Assembly: GCA_941918925.1 (NCBI GenBank)
Contig: OW799237.1
Span: 75,279,126 to 75,343,125, forward strand
From: Phyto melanocephala
Lineage: Eukaryota; Arthropoda; Insecta; Diptera; Rhinophoridae
Direction of reading: 5' to 3'
Length of the DNA stretch: 64,000 bases
The notes beneath the pieces are model-generated. The model searched no databases, was not told the DNA's origin, and was given only the letters and a program-made list of their open reading frames with translations. Shown here one piece after another: positions 46,086-57,631 of the stretch (its first letter is position 1; the number at the start of each line of letters is the position of its first letter). Made by a program: the position numbers and the translations under genes.

Positions 46086-46851
46086 AAGTGGATAATATCA
46101 CTTCATATTATTAACTTTGAGTTTAATTTTGAGACTGAATACAAGAAAATAAATTATGAACAAATTGAACTTAAACAAAAAAAAATAATATATATTTGAG
46201 TATAATGATTAGAGTTAACAAAATCATAAATTGTGTGGTAAAAAAGTACTATACAAAAGTGTTAGTGGGTATCGAATGTAGTGCTTTTATGTAATTGATT
46301 TCAATACAATACTGATCATAAGATTCTTAGCCAACAAATATTTCTTTTTTTCTAAGAAAGGTTCTAGGTTTTTGAGATAATGCGTTCTACAAAATGGCAA
46401 TGGTCCAGCATTTCAAGTGGTATTGCACAATCATTAAAACTGCAATACACATTATGCAAAATATTTTCAATAAACTTAAAATTCATACTTTGAATTAAAT
46501 AAATTATGACTGTTTAATGGGATATGCATCTAAATGCCAAAAGAAAAAAATATTTGTCAGTGTTAATTTTTCACGATTCTTTGTAATAACGAAAATGGTA
46601 AACAAAAAAAAACTACAAAACTTTTAGCATTTTCCCTAACTGAATCCTGTGATGCTGTACGACGTATGCTGCAATATATGGTGAAACACCCTAATTATCT
46701 ACAGAAAAAAACGAAGCTAATTCAAACAAAATAATTTGTAGGATGAAAACATATGTTTATATAAAAGTTTATCAGAAAAAAATTAATTTTGTCGACCAGT
46801 GTTACATAAGTTGTGTTCGCATTCCTTTTTAATAAAAAAAATACCGATGTA
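46086..46851. other. AT-rich stretch without genes
   Basis: No ORF or repeat end was recognised. Confidence 0.5.
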
Positions 46852-46957
46852 GGGCCGTATTCATAAAAAATATTTTAGGTTTATTGAAGGCTTATTTGAC
46901 AAATTTCTCTACAAGATCTGTCTAATAAACCTAAAATATTTTTTATGAATATGGCGC
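46852..46957. mobile_element. 106-bp palindromic MITE
   Basis: The arms read GGGCCGTATTCATAAAAAAT and GCGCCATATTCATAAAAAAT (complement), continuing through ATTTTAGGTTTATT. The flanking GTA (46849-46851 and 46958-46960) may be a 3-bp duplication. GGGCC ends with 3-bp duplications suggest PIF/Harbinger. Confidence 0.65.
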
Positions 46958-47451
46958 GTAATATTTATCTTTTACATTTAAATTAAATTAAATTTACTTT
47001 CAAACAAAAATAAATTTTAAAAAAAATTAAGCAAACAATAATTTGTAATTTCTTATACATTTTTTAGTGTTATTGACAATTTAAATAAAAAAAAATTGCT
47101 TAGAAAAATTTCTTAAATTGATGAATGCCATACAACTTTCAAATTTTTGACATATTACTTAATTATATACTCATATTATGATGAACTTAAAAAGGGTTAT
47201 TCAAAACTGCTGTTGAGGCAAGACTGTTAGTTTTAAAATATCGTTAATTTGAGGTGTCTTTTAATTGCTAAAAGGTTTGCCATTTACAAGCAAAGAATGT
47301 AAAAATAGTTAAAACTTATATTCAGAAACAGATATGTAAGTGAGTTCGCTTAGTTACCATTCCCTAACAATAACTAATATTTAAACTAGTTTAAAACTAT
47401 ATACAAATAAACAAGTTGGGCTCCTTTGACAATCTAATTGTGAAATCGATA
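46958..47451. other. AT-rich stretch without genes
   Basis: Nothing recognisable was found. Confidence 0.5.
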
Positions 47452-48461
47452 CAGTCAAACTTCCATAACTCGAACTTCTCTAACTCGAATTTTCTCTAAC
47501 TCGAACTAATTTGGTTTGCAGTAGCGTTAAAAGAAAAAATCACATACAATTTTCCTTCCGTAACTCGAACTTCCATAAGTCGAAGTTCTCCAAAACTCGA
47601 ACAAAAAACATACACATTAACTGTATAACTCGAAGAATTTCGCTTGTTTCGTTTGTTTCTTGAGCTGGTTTGTCTATTCTACGTGCTATTTTTTTAATTT
47701 TTTTTTTCGGGGAATTACAAATTTTTTCCTTTTTGGTTGCCTGGGTATCAGTTCTATGCATAATTCGGGCCAGATGATAAATGTTAAAATAATTTTTTTT
47801 TAATTATTATGGCAACTAAGCGTGTTTTAAAATGCTTATCAATTGAAAAAAAATATAAGCTTATAAAAGACGTCGAAGACGGATTAAAGAAAAAAGGAAG
47901 CGGCTGATATATATGGTATCTCGGCAAGCACGGTCTCAACAATTTTCAAAAATAAGGAATCAATTATCAACCCATTTGAATTTGAATTTCGTTTATGTAG
48001 TAAACGAGATAGGACCCCAAAATTCAAAAAAGTCGACAAAGCAGTCCTCGATTGGTTTTCAGCAACGAGAAGCTAAAACATGCATTAGAAACTACTCAAA
48101 ACCAACAAGAAATGATGTAGAAAGTTCTTTCCGAACATTAAAAAATTATTTACAGACAAATGACGCAACAACTGATGAGCACTACAAAGCTTTAAGCACA
48201 TAAGAGTTATTTTTTACTGAAAATAACAAAATAAAAGTAAAATGTCAGTCACTTATTTCAGAATATATCACTTAACTGTAATTTTGTAATTACATATATG
48301 AGTACATATGCTTGTTCCTTTAGCATTCGAGGCTATTTTAAATAAAAATACATAATAAAAAACCTTTTTTTCTATTTTAACAAAAAATTCTGTAACTCGA
48401 AGTCTCCGTAAGTCGAAGTTTTTTTGGGATATTGGTGATTCGAGTTATGGAAGTTCAACTG
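47452..48461 (+). mobile_element. pogo/Tigger-type element, both ends present, internally deleted
   Basis: The termini are CAGTCAAACTTCCATAACTC and, as complement, CAGTTGAACTTCCATAACTC. TA lies on each side (47450-47451, 48462-48463). Subterminal AACTCGAA repeats are abundant. ATG at 47808 opens MATKRVLKCLSIEKKYKLIK, the N-terminal HTH; after frameshifts come IYGIS and STVSTIFKNKESII, then DKAVLDWFSATRS. A C-terminal piece (LKNYLQTNDATTDEHYKAL, about 48142-48198) follows directly, so the DDE catalytic domain has been deleted. Confidence 0.85.
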
Positions 48462-48519
48462 TAGTTACTTTATCTTTAACTTGTACAAATTTACAGAGCA
48501 CCAAGCATCAAGCGCTATT

Positions 48520-48603
48520 AAATAACCCTTGTCTCTATAGGGAGTGGAACCACGGTCTTTTGGTTTTAAAGTTTCACGCTCTAACCACTCCACCAGATCA
48601 CTA
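48520..48603 (-). repeat. tRNA-derived sequence (SINE head or tRNA pseudogene)
   Basis: The minus strand reads GTGATCTGGTGGAGTGGTTA, then GAGC, and 31 bp later CCGTGGTTCCACTCC. These resemble box A (TGGTGGAGTGGTTAGAGC) and box B (GGTTCCACTCC) of a polymerase III promoter with tRNA-like spacing. The T-stem does not pair fully and the acceptor stem is absent, so it is not a working tRNA. No body or A-tail typical of a SINE is proven. Confidence 0.45.
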
Positions 48604-49081
48604 TTACTTTAAATTGATATTAATAATATGTTTGTTTGAAAAACAAAGTGCTCTTCAATTTTGTGATGGTCGAATGGTGAGTTTGTTTATTTTTAGTCAA
48701 TGCGTGTGAGATCGATCTATCACTTTTGCTACAGTCTCGTTACAACTAGTTTTGTGACTGGCAGGGAAGATTATAAACGTTTAAACATTAATGTTGTAAA
48801 GAGCACATTTTCGTCGCTAGGGGGTGGCATAATCTTAAATTAAGTAAGTTGTATTTGTTTTTTAATGTAAATAGTTAATTTTTTTTTTATTCTTTTCAAA
48901 GCACAAAATATTGTTATTAGATTTGATTGTTAATCAAAAAATATTTATACGAATTTATATACTTAAATTAAATTAGTTGTTCATTGGTGTAGAAGTTTGT
49001 ACTAAATAAATGTCAAATAATGAAAACTCCATTCATAACAATTTATGATTTGACAATCAATTTGCTAGATAAACACAAATA
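48604..49081. other. AT-rich stretch without genes
   Basis: Nothing recognisable was found. Confidence 0.5.
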
Positions 49082-49655
49082 AAGGGTAATTAAATTTGAA
49101 GGGCCGATGTTGATTTTGAATAAAACACAAATTATTTAGGAAATTATTATCATTTCTTTTTATTATGATAATATTGGTATGGTTCAATTATGTATGAAAC
49201 AAAATATCGGGCAAATGGCCGCCGCCACTTCGGTGGCACACCTCCATCCGATGATCCAAATTTTCAATGACAATGTTGATGTTCAACTGTTGGGCACGAT
49301 GATGAGTCGAGATTGAGTGCTCTTTTACCACACTATCGTGAAAAACAGCAATGTTTTCCTTTCAACGAACTAAGAAGGCATTTACAGATCATTTCATTTT
49401 GCTAAAATTTAAATATTTTACACAATTCTCCCGATTGTGGAAGAATTTGAACGATTATGTTGATCAAAAGAATCACGAAGTGCACGAAATGCATTGTGAT
49501 TTGAACACCTATTTTTGTAATAAGCCTGAAAAACTTTAACGCGTTGCTCGGTTGTGTATCTTTCCATGGTTCAAATCGAGTTAGTCTGAAATTGAGAAAT
49601 GTCAAATGAAATGTTCACATTCAACATCGGCCCTTAAAATTTAACCACCCTTTAT
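49082..49655 (-). mobile_element. Internally deleted mariner derivative (type M1)
   Basis: The ends are AAGGGTAATTAAATTTGAAG and its partner CTTAAAATTTAACCACCCTT. The minus strand encodes the N-terminal HTH (MERYTTEQRVKVFQAYYKN, from about 49568), then, after loss of the core, a C-terminal motif (NINIVIENLDHRMEV at about 49275). Sister copies lie at 52628-53233 and 59079-59617 with the same deletion, so the shortened form itself has multiplied. Confidence 0.75.
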
Positions 49656-50022
49656 ATCCACTCGTATGATCTCATTATTTTAACGGTTATATGTCATTCA
49701 ATAAATACAGTTATAAAAAGAAACAAGTTTAAAAGTGCGTTCCAAAAATGTAAGATTTGCAAATAATGGGTGACTACTTATCATAGTTTAATAAACAAAT
49801 AAAATAATAACACAAGATAATATTATTTATCTAGAAAAGACATCGGCACGTTAATTTTAATAACTCTATACAAATATTTGTTTTATACATGCACATGTAA
49901 GTACATACTTATGTACATACATTTGTTTAATGTTTATCACATACTTTTTGCGCCCTTCTTAATGGGTTTGGGGTATATATATATTTAAATTTTTCATTCC
50001 GTTTGTTTAATCTTAGAGTATA
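49656..50022. other. AT-rich stretch; worn HINE 5' end near 49965
   Basis: CTTAATGGGTTTGGGGTATA then TTTTTCATTCCGTTTG (49957-50005) resembles a decayed HINE start. Nothing coding was found. Confidence 0.4.
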
Positions 50023-50712
50023 CTAGAAAAGCCCGGCGCGCGTTGCTACGCCCCTTAATGAATAAAAATGCATTCTGAATTTTAATTGAATATCAATTGG
50101 AAAAAGCTAAAAATTATAACTTTTTTTAATGAGCGTGGCACTGCCCACTTTTCTAATCAAGAAATTGTCATGACAACTCAATATGTGTGCAAAGTTTCAG
50201 AAAAATCGATCTAGTGCAAGTAGCTAAATATGATAACTTATTTCTTATAGGCGTGGCGCTGCCCACTTTTCTAATCCCGAAATTGTATAATCATGAGAGC
50301 TCAATATGTGTGTGCAAAGTTTCAGACAAATCGGTGAAGTTCAAGTAGCTGAAAATTTTAACTTTTTTAATGGGCGTGGCACTGCCCACTTTTCTAATCA
50401 CAAAATTGTCAAGTCATGACAGCTCAATATGTGTGAAAAGTTTCAGAAAAATCGGTCTAGTGCAAGTTCCTCAATATTACAACTTTTTTTTTATGGGCGT
50501 GACTCTGCCCACTTTTCCAACCACGAAATTATATAGTCATGACAGCTCAATATGTGTGCAAAGTTTCAGGAAAATCGGTCAAGTGCAAGTAGCTAAAAAT
50601 GATAACTAATTTTTTATGGGCGTGGCCCCGCCCACTTTTTACCACCCATAAACACTCCCTGGAATGTGTACAACAATTTGCCAAAGCTTGAGTCCGATCG
50701 TTTGAAAACCGA
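50023..50712 (-). mobile_element. Non-autonomous Helitron, main family (H4), 5' end lost
   Basis: Read on the minus strand it ends GCGCGCCGGGCTTTTCTAG followed by T. Five units of about 121 bp precede it (each with GTGGGC...GCC on that strand). Similarity stops after GATCGGACTC at about 50700, before the TCTATATA start, so the 5' end is truncated or replaced. Confidence 0.83.
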
Positions 50713-51089
50713 CTGAAATACATTAAACTTTATTTCCGAAGACTTGGTTGGTTGGCAATAAATTATAATCATAAAAATTTACTTTTCTTAGTCCCTAGAT
50801 AATTTATAAAATAATATACTTAAAACACTTATTTAGAAAATTAGCAGAAACGTTTGGGTACTTTATGATAGGGTATTTAAGAATCGGCACTAACGAATTT
50901 AGCATTATAATTTGTTTACTTTAATGTTGGTACGCTTATCATTTTTATATATTTATACACCACGTTCACATTTAGGTTTTTGAACGTACTTGAGCTGAAA
51001 ATAAGAAAATCTTAACAAAACAGTTTCAATTGCGATAAGCTTGACGTACTTTATAGAAGAAATTTTCCACTAGATCTTCTATGTTGTAC
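50713..51089. other. AT-rich stretch; degraded HINE 3' end
   Basis: GGTATTTAAGAATCGGCACT then AACGAATTTAGCATTATAA (50872-50910) is a worn hairpin end. No gene was seen. Confidence 0.4.
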
Positions 51090-52490
51090 GATATTTTCAT
51101 ACAAAATTCTTGTAAATTTACTATGAGTATGGAATTTAATGTATTTATTGATCTAATGAGATTAATGGAAAACTGTTCTAAGTGGATGTATTCGTACTTG
51201 AAGGATAGAAGGCAAAAATGTTCGTTTTAAAAATATTATCGATTGCTGTTGTTTGTGGTATCCCGCAGGGAAGTCATATTGATCTTGTTGCTGTTTTCTC
51301 TATTTATTAATTATCTGCCAAATACGATTATATTATTGGATCTCCTAATGTATGCTGACAACTTAAAAATATTCTTAAGATATAATCATTATGCTGATCA
51401 TAGCCTCCTTCAAAAAGATTCAGTTGCTCTTAGATCTTGCTGTAATCTGATTCCTGAGAGGTGCAAATACATTTGTTTCTTTCGTAGATTTCATACTATA
51501 GATAGACTGAACACCTGACCTTGGAATTTCATTAGATCTTGAATTAAACTTAAACTTAACAAAGCACGTGCTGTAATTGGATTTATTAAATACTGCGCAA
51601 ATACTGCGTACTGACCCATATGAGAACAACAAAAGAAATGTATACTTGTCTGGTCAGGTATACCCAAGATCAGCGGTCAAACTACTTTCATTTTGAGGTC
51701 CGTTTTTTAAGAAATCACGACTGTCTCGGTCCGGAAGGTAATAAACTGAACTATGTACTTAAATAATATGTTTAGATACTGTATCAATAGACAAATATAA
51801 CGAATGGGTATCGGTTCATTTTTTAATTAAATAACAAACAAATGCTTTTAATAAAAAGAAGTAATTACTAAGCGTTTTTACAATATTAATGAGAAAAATT
51901 ACATTTTTTGTCTTGGACTATCCGTCTAAAGTTTGAAGTAAAGCTTGTGCAGGCTATTCTCATTAAATCTTGGAGATGTTCATCGGCAAGTCTATTCCGG
52001 AATTTATTTTCAATAAAGTTCATTTTAAAAAATGCTGCTTCACAAACAGATGTTGACCCAAACAAAATAAGAAGTTTCAAGGCTAATTTTTTTAATTCTG
52101 GGTATTTATTAGCACAAACAAATTTTATCAAAAATCTTGACAAGAAACTTCTTGTTTTTGTTGTTTTAAAATTGTATTTTCTTAGAAATCGATCATTTCT
52201 ATCTGGAGAGAAGATTTATTCACCATTCATCCCCAGGATTCAGAGAGTAAATGTTACTGAGGATATCGACGACATTCAAAATTTTCTTAAAATCTGCGAA
52301 TCTGTTTTCAAATTCCGATTTTAGATTCTCAATGTATTGTTAACACAACGTCTGCATAAAATAGGTCTACGGTCCGGATCCGGACTGCGGTCCGCCAGTT
52401 GGTGACCCCTTCTCTAGATTATGGTTTAATAATTTGGTATCGAACATACAATGTTTACAACAATGGCATTGAATCTGTGCAAGAACAAGT
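51090..52490 (+). pseudogene. LINE reverse transcriptase relic, split by a hAT element
   Basis: Translation gives SKWMYSYLKDRRQ, then a GIPQG-like turn (about 51259), LLMYADNLKIFLRYN (catalytic Y-A-D-N, second Asp mutated, about 51333-51380), LDLELNLNLTKHVL (about 51531) and, beyond the hAT, LDYGLIIWYRTYNVYNNGIE (from about 52415). This is the order of the palm and thumb of a CR1/jockey-type LINE. It ends where a family 2 HINE begins at 52488. The 5' and 3' parts are missing. Confidence 0.72.
51671..52411 (-). mobile_element. hAT element relic with transposase C-terminal domain
   Basis: The left end CAGCGGTCAAACTAC and the complement of the right end AAGGGGTCACCAACT are related. The flanks cccaagat and ctctagat match at 6 of 8 positions, a decayed 8-bp duplication inside the LINE. 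The minus frame 52143-51886 carries YPELKKLALKLLILFGSTSV then CEAAF and NRLADEHLQDLM: the hAT dimerisation domain of the GTF2I-repeat/ZBED-like transposase group. Upstream SEFENRFADFKKILN belongs to the same protein. It is internally deleted and frameshifted. Confidence 0.8.
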
Positions 52491-54016
52491 AAGAGCACTA
52501 TATTCGGCTGTGCCGAATCATTTATACCCACTACGAATTTTGTGTACATTTAAAGCACAATATTTAATATTTTTTAATCGCTATGGAATAATCTCTTTTC
52601 AATAAAATATGTATCACTTTCTTTGTAGACGGTGGTTAAATTTTAAGGGCCCATGTTGAAGGTGAACTACACCTAGTCTTTAAATTTGTTTTCTGCATTT
52701 CATTTGACATTTCTCAATCTCAAACTTACTCAATTTGATCCGTGGAAAGATACGCAAGTGAGCAACGCTTTAAAGTTATTCAGGTTTTTTAAAAAATAGG
52801 CGTTCAAATCAAAATGAATTTTGTGCATTTCGTAATTCTTTTGATCAACATAATCGTTCAAATTCGTCCACAATCGGGAGAATTGTAAAAAATATTTAAA
52901 TTTCTGCAAAACAGGTCTGTATAAAATGTTAGAAAATCTGTGAATGCCTTCTTAGTTCGTTGAATGGGAACCACTGCTGGTTTTTGTGGCAAAAGAGCAG
53001 TCAACCTCGCCTCATCATCATGCCCAACAATTGAGCATCAACATTGTCATTGAAAATTTGGACCATCAGATAGAGGAGTGGCGCCTGGATGGGGGGCCAT
53101 TTGGCCGATATTTTGTTAAATACATAATTGAACCATGCAAATATTATAATTACAAAAAGAAATAATAATAATATCCTAAATAATTTGTGTTTTATATAAA
53201 TTCAACATCGGTCCTTAAAATTTAACCACCCTTTATAACTTCGATATGCTACTAAAATGCTTTTGTAAATGTAGTCTTTCAATGAAAGTGGACGTTAAAG
53301 AAGGCGTGTCAAAGTTGTTTTTGTGAATGAGTACAACTTATGTGTTTCAATATAGCCCTTTGTTATACCAAAATCTTTATTAATAGAGAAATTATATGAA
53401 TTTTAGGTAAAACGTTATATGGGAGGTGGGCGTAAAAGTGGGCGTGGCATATTGATTTTCCGTTAAAAAAAGCCTCTCACCAAAAAGCAAATTGTGCAAA
53501 ATTTCAAAATCGTAGATCCAATTTGGTTGCTTTTATGACGTTTTTGTTTTTAAATATACCGAAAAATACACTGTGCGGTATAAATTTTCGTACATTTTGA
53601 TCGATACCTCCTCTCCTAATGCATAGATTTAAATAATTTTTTGGGAAAAATATTGTTTTTTTTTTCAGAAAATATATATTCGAAGGAGGACAGAGTTTTT
53701 TCGACCTACTCTTGGTTTTCGAGCTATCACTCTCTTCCTAATATTCCGATTTAGCCCATTTTCAATACCAAGCAAACCTTGTCTATAAGAAAGATTTTGG
53801 CAAAATTTGAGCCCCTTAGCTTTTTCGGTGCGACCTCTATCGTGCTTTCAACAGACGTACAGACGGACGGACATAGCTAGATCGTCATCAAATCAAACCC
53901 TGATTCAGAATATATATACTTTATGTGGTCTAAAATGGATATTTCGATGTGTTACAAACGGAATGACAAAATGAATAGCCCCCACCATTTTTTTGGTGGC
54001 GGGTATAAAAATTATG
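52488..54016 (-). mobile_element. HINE family 2, both ends present
   Basis: AACAAGTAAGAGCACTATAT with hairpin ATTCGGCTGTGCCGAAT marks one end. TTTTTTGGTGGCGGGTATAA marks the other (complement TATACCCGCCACC, very like Drosophila DINE-1). The interior has GGAGGTGGGCGTAAAAGTGG (53421) and GACAGACGGACGGACATAG-type blocks (about 53862). A mariner derivative interrupts it at 52628-53233. Confidence 0.8.
52628..53233 (+). mobile_element. Internally deleted mariner derivative (type M1), nested in a HINE
   Basis: GGTGGTTAAATTTTAAGGGC and the inverted CCTTAAAATTTAACCACCCT bound it; the right end abuts TA. It holds the same N-terminal (ERYASEQRFKVIQVF) and C-terminal (NINIVIENLDHQIEEW) fragments joined over the same deletion as 49082-49655, in opposite orientation. 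Confidence 0.78.
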
Positions 54017-54289
54017 TTATTTTGTTTTGGAAACCTACGGTGAAATTCGTTAAACCTGTAGACTGGCTCTTATAATGCAGCCAACGCTTAGAATTCGAAG
54101 AACGATGCTAAGTGCGCGTTTGTTATAATTTAATAAAAGGAAATATTTTAATGTACCACCTCGTTCTACACGTTATTTTTATCCAACTATCTATCAAAGT
54201 TTTTATAATAAATTATGCCAACTATGATCCGTTTTTAGGAATTTGTACTAAGTTTAATAAACCTGTGATAGATACCAAGGGTCAATCCG

Positions 54290-55110
54290 TTAATAATTTC
54301 TACAATATTAATAAAGTATATTTTCGGAAAGCTTATTACTAGTGGAGTCGAATTAGCGATGTCCGTATGTTTGTTGCTTGAAATCAACTTTTAAAAGCCC
54401 CCACATATTGTAGAGACCTGTATATAGTATCAATCTTTTGGAAATATCCGGGATCGCTTTACAATAAAAAAAATAAATAACCGCAAAAATTTATTTTGTT
54501 TCAGACATAGTTAGTTTATAGACACGTTTGCTATTATTTGTAGATAATATAAGCCTCTAGGGCTATTGTTAAAAAAATGTTGACAATTCGGTCACTAATC
54601 GGAAAAGTTATAGATAAAAATAATGTTTAAGAAAATATCGATGGCCACAAGTACAAAGGCCCTAACTCGTATTTTTTACGAAATTAAGTTTTTCAGAGAT
54701 TCCAATACACCTTGACACAAAAATTTAATGAAAAGTATCAAAAAAAAAGTTTTACAAGTAATTTTACTAAACGATATTACATTTGTATAATCTAGTTTCT
54801 ATTACGTTTTTGCCTTCCCCTGTAAAAAAAAAGTTACAATTATTAAATATATTAAGTAACTTAAGCTTTAAATTTGTTTTTGGATACGTTAGTGACAACT
54901 CGAAGTCTTGAAAACTATTCCTGAGAAAAAGTTAAAAATCGGTTTGAAGCTAACTGAGATATAGCAAAAAATACTTAAACTTCGTTGTTTTTCCTAAAAC
55001 TTACAAACGAAAATCGATTTTTTTCAGCTTGACTGCAAAATGTAATACAATACATTATAAAAACCTTAAAATTCATGATGGCCGCCACTACAAAATGGCG
55101 TACATATCAT
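54290..55110 (+). mobile_element. HINE family 1, long subtype, degraded
   Basis: AATAAAGTATATTTTCGGAA, AGTGGAGTCGAATTAGCGAT (54342), GAAATCAACTTTTAAAAGCC, TCGGTCACTAATCGGAAAAG (54588) and GGCCGCCACTACAAAATGGC (55080) follow the order of the long subtype. A block at 54640-54900 that starts TACAAAGGCCCTAACTC is probably a separate MITE-like insertion. Both termini are lost. Confidence 0.55.
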
Positions 55111-55397
55111 TCTTACTTATTTTTTTAAAGTTAATTGAACTGAGTTAAATAAACTGTTGAGTAAAACAATTAAATGTTTCAAAAACATTTTGAATAACAT
55201 GTTTAACGCTTACACATTAATTAAACTATTTTACAAGTCCTGTGTAAACCTTATATCTACTTCTATTATCAACTATGACGTTTACATAGTTGTCGTTTGC
55301 AAGTCAACATCATTTTCGTTCTACACTGACATTACTTTGACATTAAGGGTCGACGTCGACGATCCATCGCTGCTACAAAATCTAATAAGGTTTTTAT

Positions 55398-56705
55398 GGC
55401 GCACAATTGCAACGAAAGACGAATTTCGCCCAACACGACGAATTCGTCGGAAAAATACGCTGAGTAAATTCGTCGTGTGAAGCACAATAACGGCGAAATA
55501 GTTACATCTTTTAAACTTAATAAAATTGTTTACTGTTTGTGCAAAGAAAGAATAAAAATAATCGAAGAATTTAAATTTGTATAAAACTCAACAACTCAAC
55601 TCTGTCATAAAAACTTTTTTACGTATAAGTAAACGTTTGCAAAGAATGTCGTGAGTACGTGCAGTATAACAGCAAATAGTGTGACCATATGAAAAAAAAA
55701 TCACTTAAATAATAAACTTAAACATTTGCAAAGCACAAATAAAAACAAATTCAACTTTTTATATATTTTTTTAAAATGTTTTAAAATAAAAATAAAACAA
55801 TTATTAAAGTAACAAGTAACAGTGCTATATTCGGCCGTGCCGAATCTTATATACCCTTCACAACGTGTAGTCATGCAATAACAATTGTTTGTATCACCAT
55901 TCATCCCATATAAAATACGTGCATACGTACAAGTTAGAATAAATGTGGCATCAAATCCCAGCTGAGCCAAAAAAATTTTATTTTATTTTATTTAATATAT
56001 TATTTATATTTTATTATTTTTTTTACATTTTTTTTAAAAAATTTTTTTAGAAAAATTTTTTTAAAACTTTTTTTTTAAATTTTTTTAAAAATTTTTTTTT
56101 GTATTTTTTTTTATTATTTTTTTCTTATTTTTAATATTTTTTTTTTTGTATTTTTTTTTTGTTTGGTATGTTTTTTACATGTATGTATGTATGTATGTTG
56201 TTGTTGTAATTGTGAAAAAAAACGAGGTGGTCGTGGTTTTTTGCTCATATCTCAGAAAGTTATGGGGCGATTGTGCTGAATTTCATTCCTGGATATTTCC
56301 AAGAGATTGATACCATATACAGATCTGAGGAACATATAGTTGCTTCTAAAAGTTGATTTCAACCAACACACGGACAGACGGACAGACGGTCAGGGCTTAA
56401 TCGACTCCTCTATTCATAAGCTTTCAGAAAATATATACTTTATGGGGTCGGAAATGAAAATTGTAGAAATTACAAACGGATTGACAAAGCTATATATACC
56501 CTTGTGCACCACAGGTGAAGGGTATAAAAACTAATTTTATTTTCTAAAAAAGTTAAAAAGTAAAACCAAATTTAATTCGTCGTTCGCCGGCGTAAGAAAT
56601 AGAAATATATAATAATTGTAAGCATATTCATATACACAAATGTGTTTTATTTTTGACGACGAATATTCGCGCCGAAAATTTCGTCGTTCGTCGCAATTGT
56701 GCGCC
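55398..56705. mobile_element. CpG-rich MITE-like element, split by a HINE
   Basis: It shares the GGCGCACAATTGC(A/G)ACGAA ends and CGACGAATTCGTCGG blocks with 20297-20860, and the inner sequence AATAAAACAATTATTAA...TTTTCTAAAAAAGTT. HINE copy G interrupts it at 55811-56530; without that insert it is about 590 bp. Confidence 0.75.
55811..56530 (-). mobile_element. HINE/DINE-1-like element, family 1 (copy G), with empty-site evidence
   Basis: Nearly identical to copy A (900-1590), including the hairpin, tRNA-like box, T-rich tract and CACCACAGGTGAAGGGTATA end. The homologous uninterrupted site at 20601-20625 (TTAAGTAAAAACTAAC) shows insertion into an A/T run without target duplication. Similarity to copy A suggests recent activity of this subtype. 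Confidence 0.88.
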
Positions 56706-57629
56706 TAGCATTAAGTATTGTATTGTAAATTAAACTTTTGTGACAAAACGTTTCAAAACGTAATACTCGTAATGAATGTAAGTACATAATAATCGCTATA
56801 AGTCATACCCCAAAAATTTGGAAATCTGGAAAATTCGTATTTTTGTTTTATTAAGAAATACTAAATATCCTTTAAATGGTAATTAAATTGTTTAAACCTC
56901 TTATATGAGGCAAAATACAAATACAAGGAAAATTCTTTAGAATTATTTAATACTTCTGCATAAAAAAACCTTTAATTTGCTTTTTATTTATGTGCCCGCA
57001 TAAATCAAAATCTAAACAAATCGTTAACTTCTCTCATTTGTAAAAAAAAAAATTGCTAATCTCTTGCGACTACAAGTTATCGCGATTTTTCTGTACATTT
57101 CGAGAGCTAATATTATCAGCTTTGTTCAAAGTAGGACAAAATTTAAATGCCATTAATATAATTACTAAGTATATAGATAATTCTATGACGTCTAACAAAG
57201 CATTTACAAAAACATACATATATAATTAATAAAATTAATCTTAATACATACCGTTTATATGTTATCTTAAATTTGGCAGGTTTTTTTTCCTTTTGTTTTC
57301 ACTTTTAACCCTTAAAGTACTATTGCACATAAAATATCTGAAAAAAAAAATTTTAAAAGTTTTAAAATACTTGTTTAATAATCACAATATTTTATTATAT
57401 TTTTAAAACAATATTAATTCAATTAATAATTTAAACGATTGTTATTTATGCTATACTGCTTGATTGACCTCAAATGTAGCACTGAGTTAATGTGCTGTTA
57501 AAAGCAGTTGGTAACAGCTAAATATAAATTTAAAAAATAAAAATATTTTTCAAGAACTTTGAAGTATTATTAAAGCTAATAGAAATAAATTTGTCAAGTA
57601 AAACCCACTTTCGTCAATCTATATACATA
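56706..57629. other. AT-rich stretch without genes
   Basis: Nothing recognisable was found. Confidence 0.5.
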
Positions 57630-57631
57630 TA

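Noticed and set aside
50370..50609. 79-aa frame with internal protein repeat
   Set aside because: The repeat (MGVALPTF.../MGVTLPTF...) is only the 121-bp Helitron unit read in frame.
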